Part shown: one piece after another, positions 33,851 to 35,437 of the stretch
How the letters are laid out: each line of letters begins with the position of its first letter
Numbering within the stretch: the stretch's first letter is position 1
Source of the DNA: Paracoccaceae bacterium
Lineage (GTDB): Bacteria; Pseudomonadota; Alphaproteobacteria; Rhodobacterales; Rhodobacteraceae
NCBI GenBank assembly: GCA_006844665.1
Contig: SPJP01000028.1
Location: 1-35,437, forward strand
Length of the DNA stretch: 35,437 nucleotides
Direction: 5' to 3'
Translations under genes and position numbers: made by a program
Notes under the pieces: generated by a model
Told to the model about the DNA's origin: nothing
What the model saw: only the letters and a program-made list of their open reading frames with translations
Databases searched by the model: none

Positions 33851-35239
33851 ATGAAACTCACAGTGATCGGTGGCGGCGGTGTTCGCTCTCCTTTATTCGT
33901 AGGTTCGGCCCTGCGGCGCGCGGAAAAAAGCGGCGTGACCGAGATTTGCTTGCACGACATCAACGCAGAAAAGCTGGGCCTGTTCGGGCAATTGGGGATC
34001 GAACTGGGGCGTCGCCAAGCTTCGCCCGTCAAGATCACAACCACCACCGATATCGACGCAGCCCTGGATGGGGCATCCCACGCGGTAACAACCGTGCGCC
34101 CCGGTGATGAAGAAGGCCGGATCAAGGACGAAAAGATCGCGTTGAACCTGGGCGTGATCGGCCAGGAAACCACGGGCCCCGGCGGGTTTGCCATGGCGCT
34201 GCGGTCCATCCCTGTGATCTTGGACTACACGCGCAAACTGCGCGAAAAGAACCCCGACGCGTGGTTGTTCAACTTTACCAACCCTGCGGGCCTTGTGGCT
34301 CAGGCCCTGTCTGACGAAGGGTTCGAACGGGTCGTCGGGATCTGCGACAGCGCCAATGCCGCCCAAGACGCCGTGGCCACCCATCTGGCCATCCACCACA
34401 ACCACGTGCACCACCATGTCTACGGGTTAAACCACCTGTCCTTTGCCGGCCACGCCTTTGTGAATGGCGAAGAAAGGCTGCAAGCCCTGCTGGCCGATGA
34501 CGAATTTCTGTCCAGCTCTATGATGCGGTTGTTCGGCAAGGATCTGGTAAAACGGCACAAGCTGTGGATGAACGAATACCTCTATTACTACTACTACGCC
34601 GAACAGGCCGTCGACGCGATCCAAGCCGATGCCCGCACCCGCGGAGAGGAGGTCCGCGACCTGAACCAGGCCCACATGGCCGAATTGAAATCGATAGGTG
34701 TGTCTGCAAATCCCGACCGCGCACTAGACGCCTATTTCGCCTATGAAGGCCGCCGGTCGTCCACCTATATGCACTATGCCGACGACGCGGCCCCCTCGAT
34801 GGAAGACGCCGATACTCAAGACGCGCCGCCCCCCGCTGCAGGCCATAATGACCAAGCCGGAGAAGGCTATGCCGGCGTCGCCCTGAACATCATCGACGCG
34901 CTGGAAAGTGGCGAGACCTGCTATTCCGGCCTGAACGTTCGCAACGGCACGACCATCCCGTCTTTGCGGCCCGATGACGTGGTCGAAGTCAGCTGCAAAA
35001 TCGACAGATCCGGCATCCACCCCTTCCCCGTGGCAAACATCCCCGAGGCGCAAGATCAGCTGATCCAGAACGTCAAACGCTACGAACGTCTGACCTGCGA
35101 AGCCATACGCAAAAAAGATCGCACCATCGCGGTCGAGGGTTTGGCCGCCCACCCTTTGGTCTTGTCCTATTCCCGTTCAGAAACCCTCGTGAACGCCTAT
35201 CTGGACGCCCATGCGGACTATGTGGGCGCGTGGAAATGA
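33851..35239 (+). CDS. GH4 glycosidase (6-phospho-glucosidase/alpha-glucosidase-like)
   Basis: A 462-residue glycoside hydrolase family 4 enzyme, which uses NAD+ and Mn2+ in a redox-assisted hydrolysis. The Rossmann motif VIGGGGVRSP is at residues 5-14. NFTNPAG is at 141-147, the probable metal Cys165 is in GICDSA, and His195 is in YGLNHLSF. NEYLYYYYY is typical of the LicH/CelF/BglT branch that acts on 6-phospho-glycosides. A hydrophilic insertion rich in Asp/Ala/Pro lies around residues 311-331. GAGG precedes ATG 33851. The stop overlaps the PfkB gene (ATGA). No PTS is in the window, so the true substrate is unclear. Confidence 0.92.
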   Translation: MKLTVIGGGGVRSPLFVGSALRRAEKSGVTEICLHDINAEKLGLFGQLGIELGRRQASPVKITTTTDIDAALDGASHAVTTVRPGDEEGRIKDEKIALNLGVIGQETTGPGGFAMALRSIPVILDYTRKLREKNPDAWLFNFTNPAGLVAQALSDEGFERVVGICDSANAAQDAVATHLAIHHNHVHHHVYGLNHLSFAGHAFVNGEERLQALLADDEFLSSSMMRLFGKDLVKRHKLWMNEYLYYYYYAEQAVDAIQADARTRGEEVRDLNQAHMAELKSIGVSANPDRALDAYFAYEGRRSSTYMHYADDAAPSMEDADTQDAPPPAAGHNDQAGEGYAGVALNIIDALESGETCYSGLNVRNGTTIPSLRPDDVVEVSCKIDRSGIHPFPVANIPEAQDQLIQNVKRYERLTCEAIRKKDRTIAVEGLAAHPLVLSYSRSETLVNAYLDAHADYVGAWK

Positions 35240-35437
35240 CCGAAGCCCCGACAGCCAAACTCACGTGTGATGTTGTCGTTGTCGGCGAGTATTTTTGCGA
35301 CCTCATTTTCCATCAACTGACCGCCCTGCCCCAACTGGGCACAGAGGTCTTTTCAAACGCTTTTGATACCGTCCCCGGGGGCAGTTTCACCCCAGTTCTG
35401 TCTTTGACCCGGCTTGGGGTCGATGTGCTGTGGCACT
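35236..35437 (+). CDS. PfkB-family carbohydrate kinase, N-terminal part (cut by window edge)
   Basis: The first 67 codons of a sugar kinase, beginning at ATG 35236 with an ATGA overlap of the GH4 stop. DVVVVGEYFCDLIFHQL, PQLGTEVFS, the Gly-rich PGGSFTPVLSLTRLG and VDVLWH match the N-terminal substrate-binding part of PfkB/ribokinase proteins. The catalytic C-terminal half is outside. Tight coupling to GH4 suggests it phosphorylates the sugar freed by, or the substrate prepared for, that enzyme (inference). Confidence 0.88.
   Translation, partial: MTEAPTAKLTCDVVVVGEYFCDLIFHQLTALPQLGTEVFSNAFDTVPGGSFTPVLSLTRLGVDVLWH

Noticed and set aside
1-35437. CRISPR array, insertion sequence or prophage
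   Set aside because: No regularly spaced repeats, transposase, integrase or phage structural genes were found; the only tandem repeat is the short 11-mer at 10770.

Overview
The window looks like chromosomal DNA of a marine alphaproteobacterium, most likely Rhodobacterales (Roseobacter group). The basis is moderately high GC, dense co-directional operons with ATGA/GTGA overlaps, TRAP and ABC sugar uptake systems, and the style of the proteins. Lineage is inferred from gene content; no 16S gene is present.

Left part (1-11 kb), mixed genes. The window opens inside the 3' end of a pyruvate carboxylase gene, which is closed by a strong terminator. Next come three tandem genes that share a type IVb (Flp-like) prepilin N-terminus joined to a beta-rich ectodomain. 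Facing them on the minus strand is a small cluster encoding a secreted His-containing protein and two secreted YHYH-domain paralogues. A tRNA-Gly(GCC) with encoded CCA follows. Beyond it are a minus-strand pair of glycosyltransferases (GT39-type membrane protein and a DxD protein), a MATE exporter with a structured leader, and a tiny membrane protein with a Gly/Asp tail. About 400 nt with no convincing gene comes next.

Middle part (11-23 kb), hexuronate locus. A minus-strand operon uxaC-dctP-dctQ-dctM-kduI-kduD-uxuB-uxuA-uxaA encodes TRAP uptake and conversion of hexuronates and of pectin/alginate-type deoxy-keto-uronates to 2-keto-3-deoxygluconate (KDG). Divergent from it, a GntR/FCD regulator and KDG kinase (kdgK) form a two-gene operon. 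The shared intergenic region carries two copies of a 15-nt operator-like repeat placed on the predicted promoter boxes of both operons.

Right part (23-35 kb), glycoside locus. A minus-strand operon encodes an ABC sugar importer (binding protein, two permeases, ATPase), a large cytoplasmic GH38 alpha-mannosidase and an AGE-family sugar isomerase/epimerase. A divergent LacI regulator has a perfect 16-bp palindrome in its upstream region. A HutC-type GntR regulator is divergent from a GH4 glycosidase gene that overlaps a PfkB kinase gene running off the window. The gap between these two carries another perfect 16-bp palindrome, resembling NagR/DasR sites.

Together, bases 11-35 kb look like a sugar-acid and glycoside catabolic island that feeds KDG phosphate and hexose into central metabolism. 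The features least explained by known biology are the three Flp-leader/ectodomain genes and the GH4-PfkB-HutC module without a PTS.
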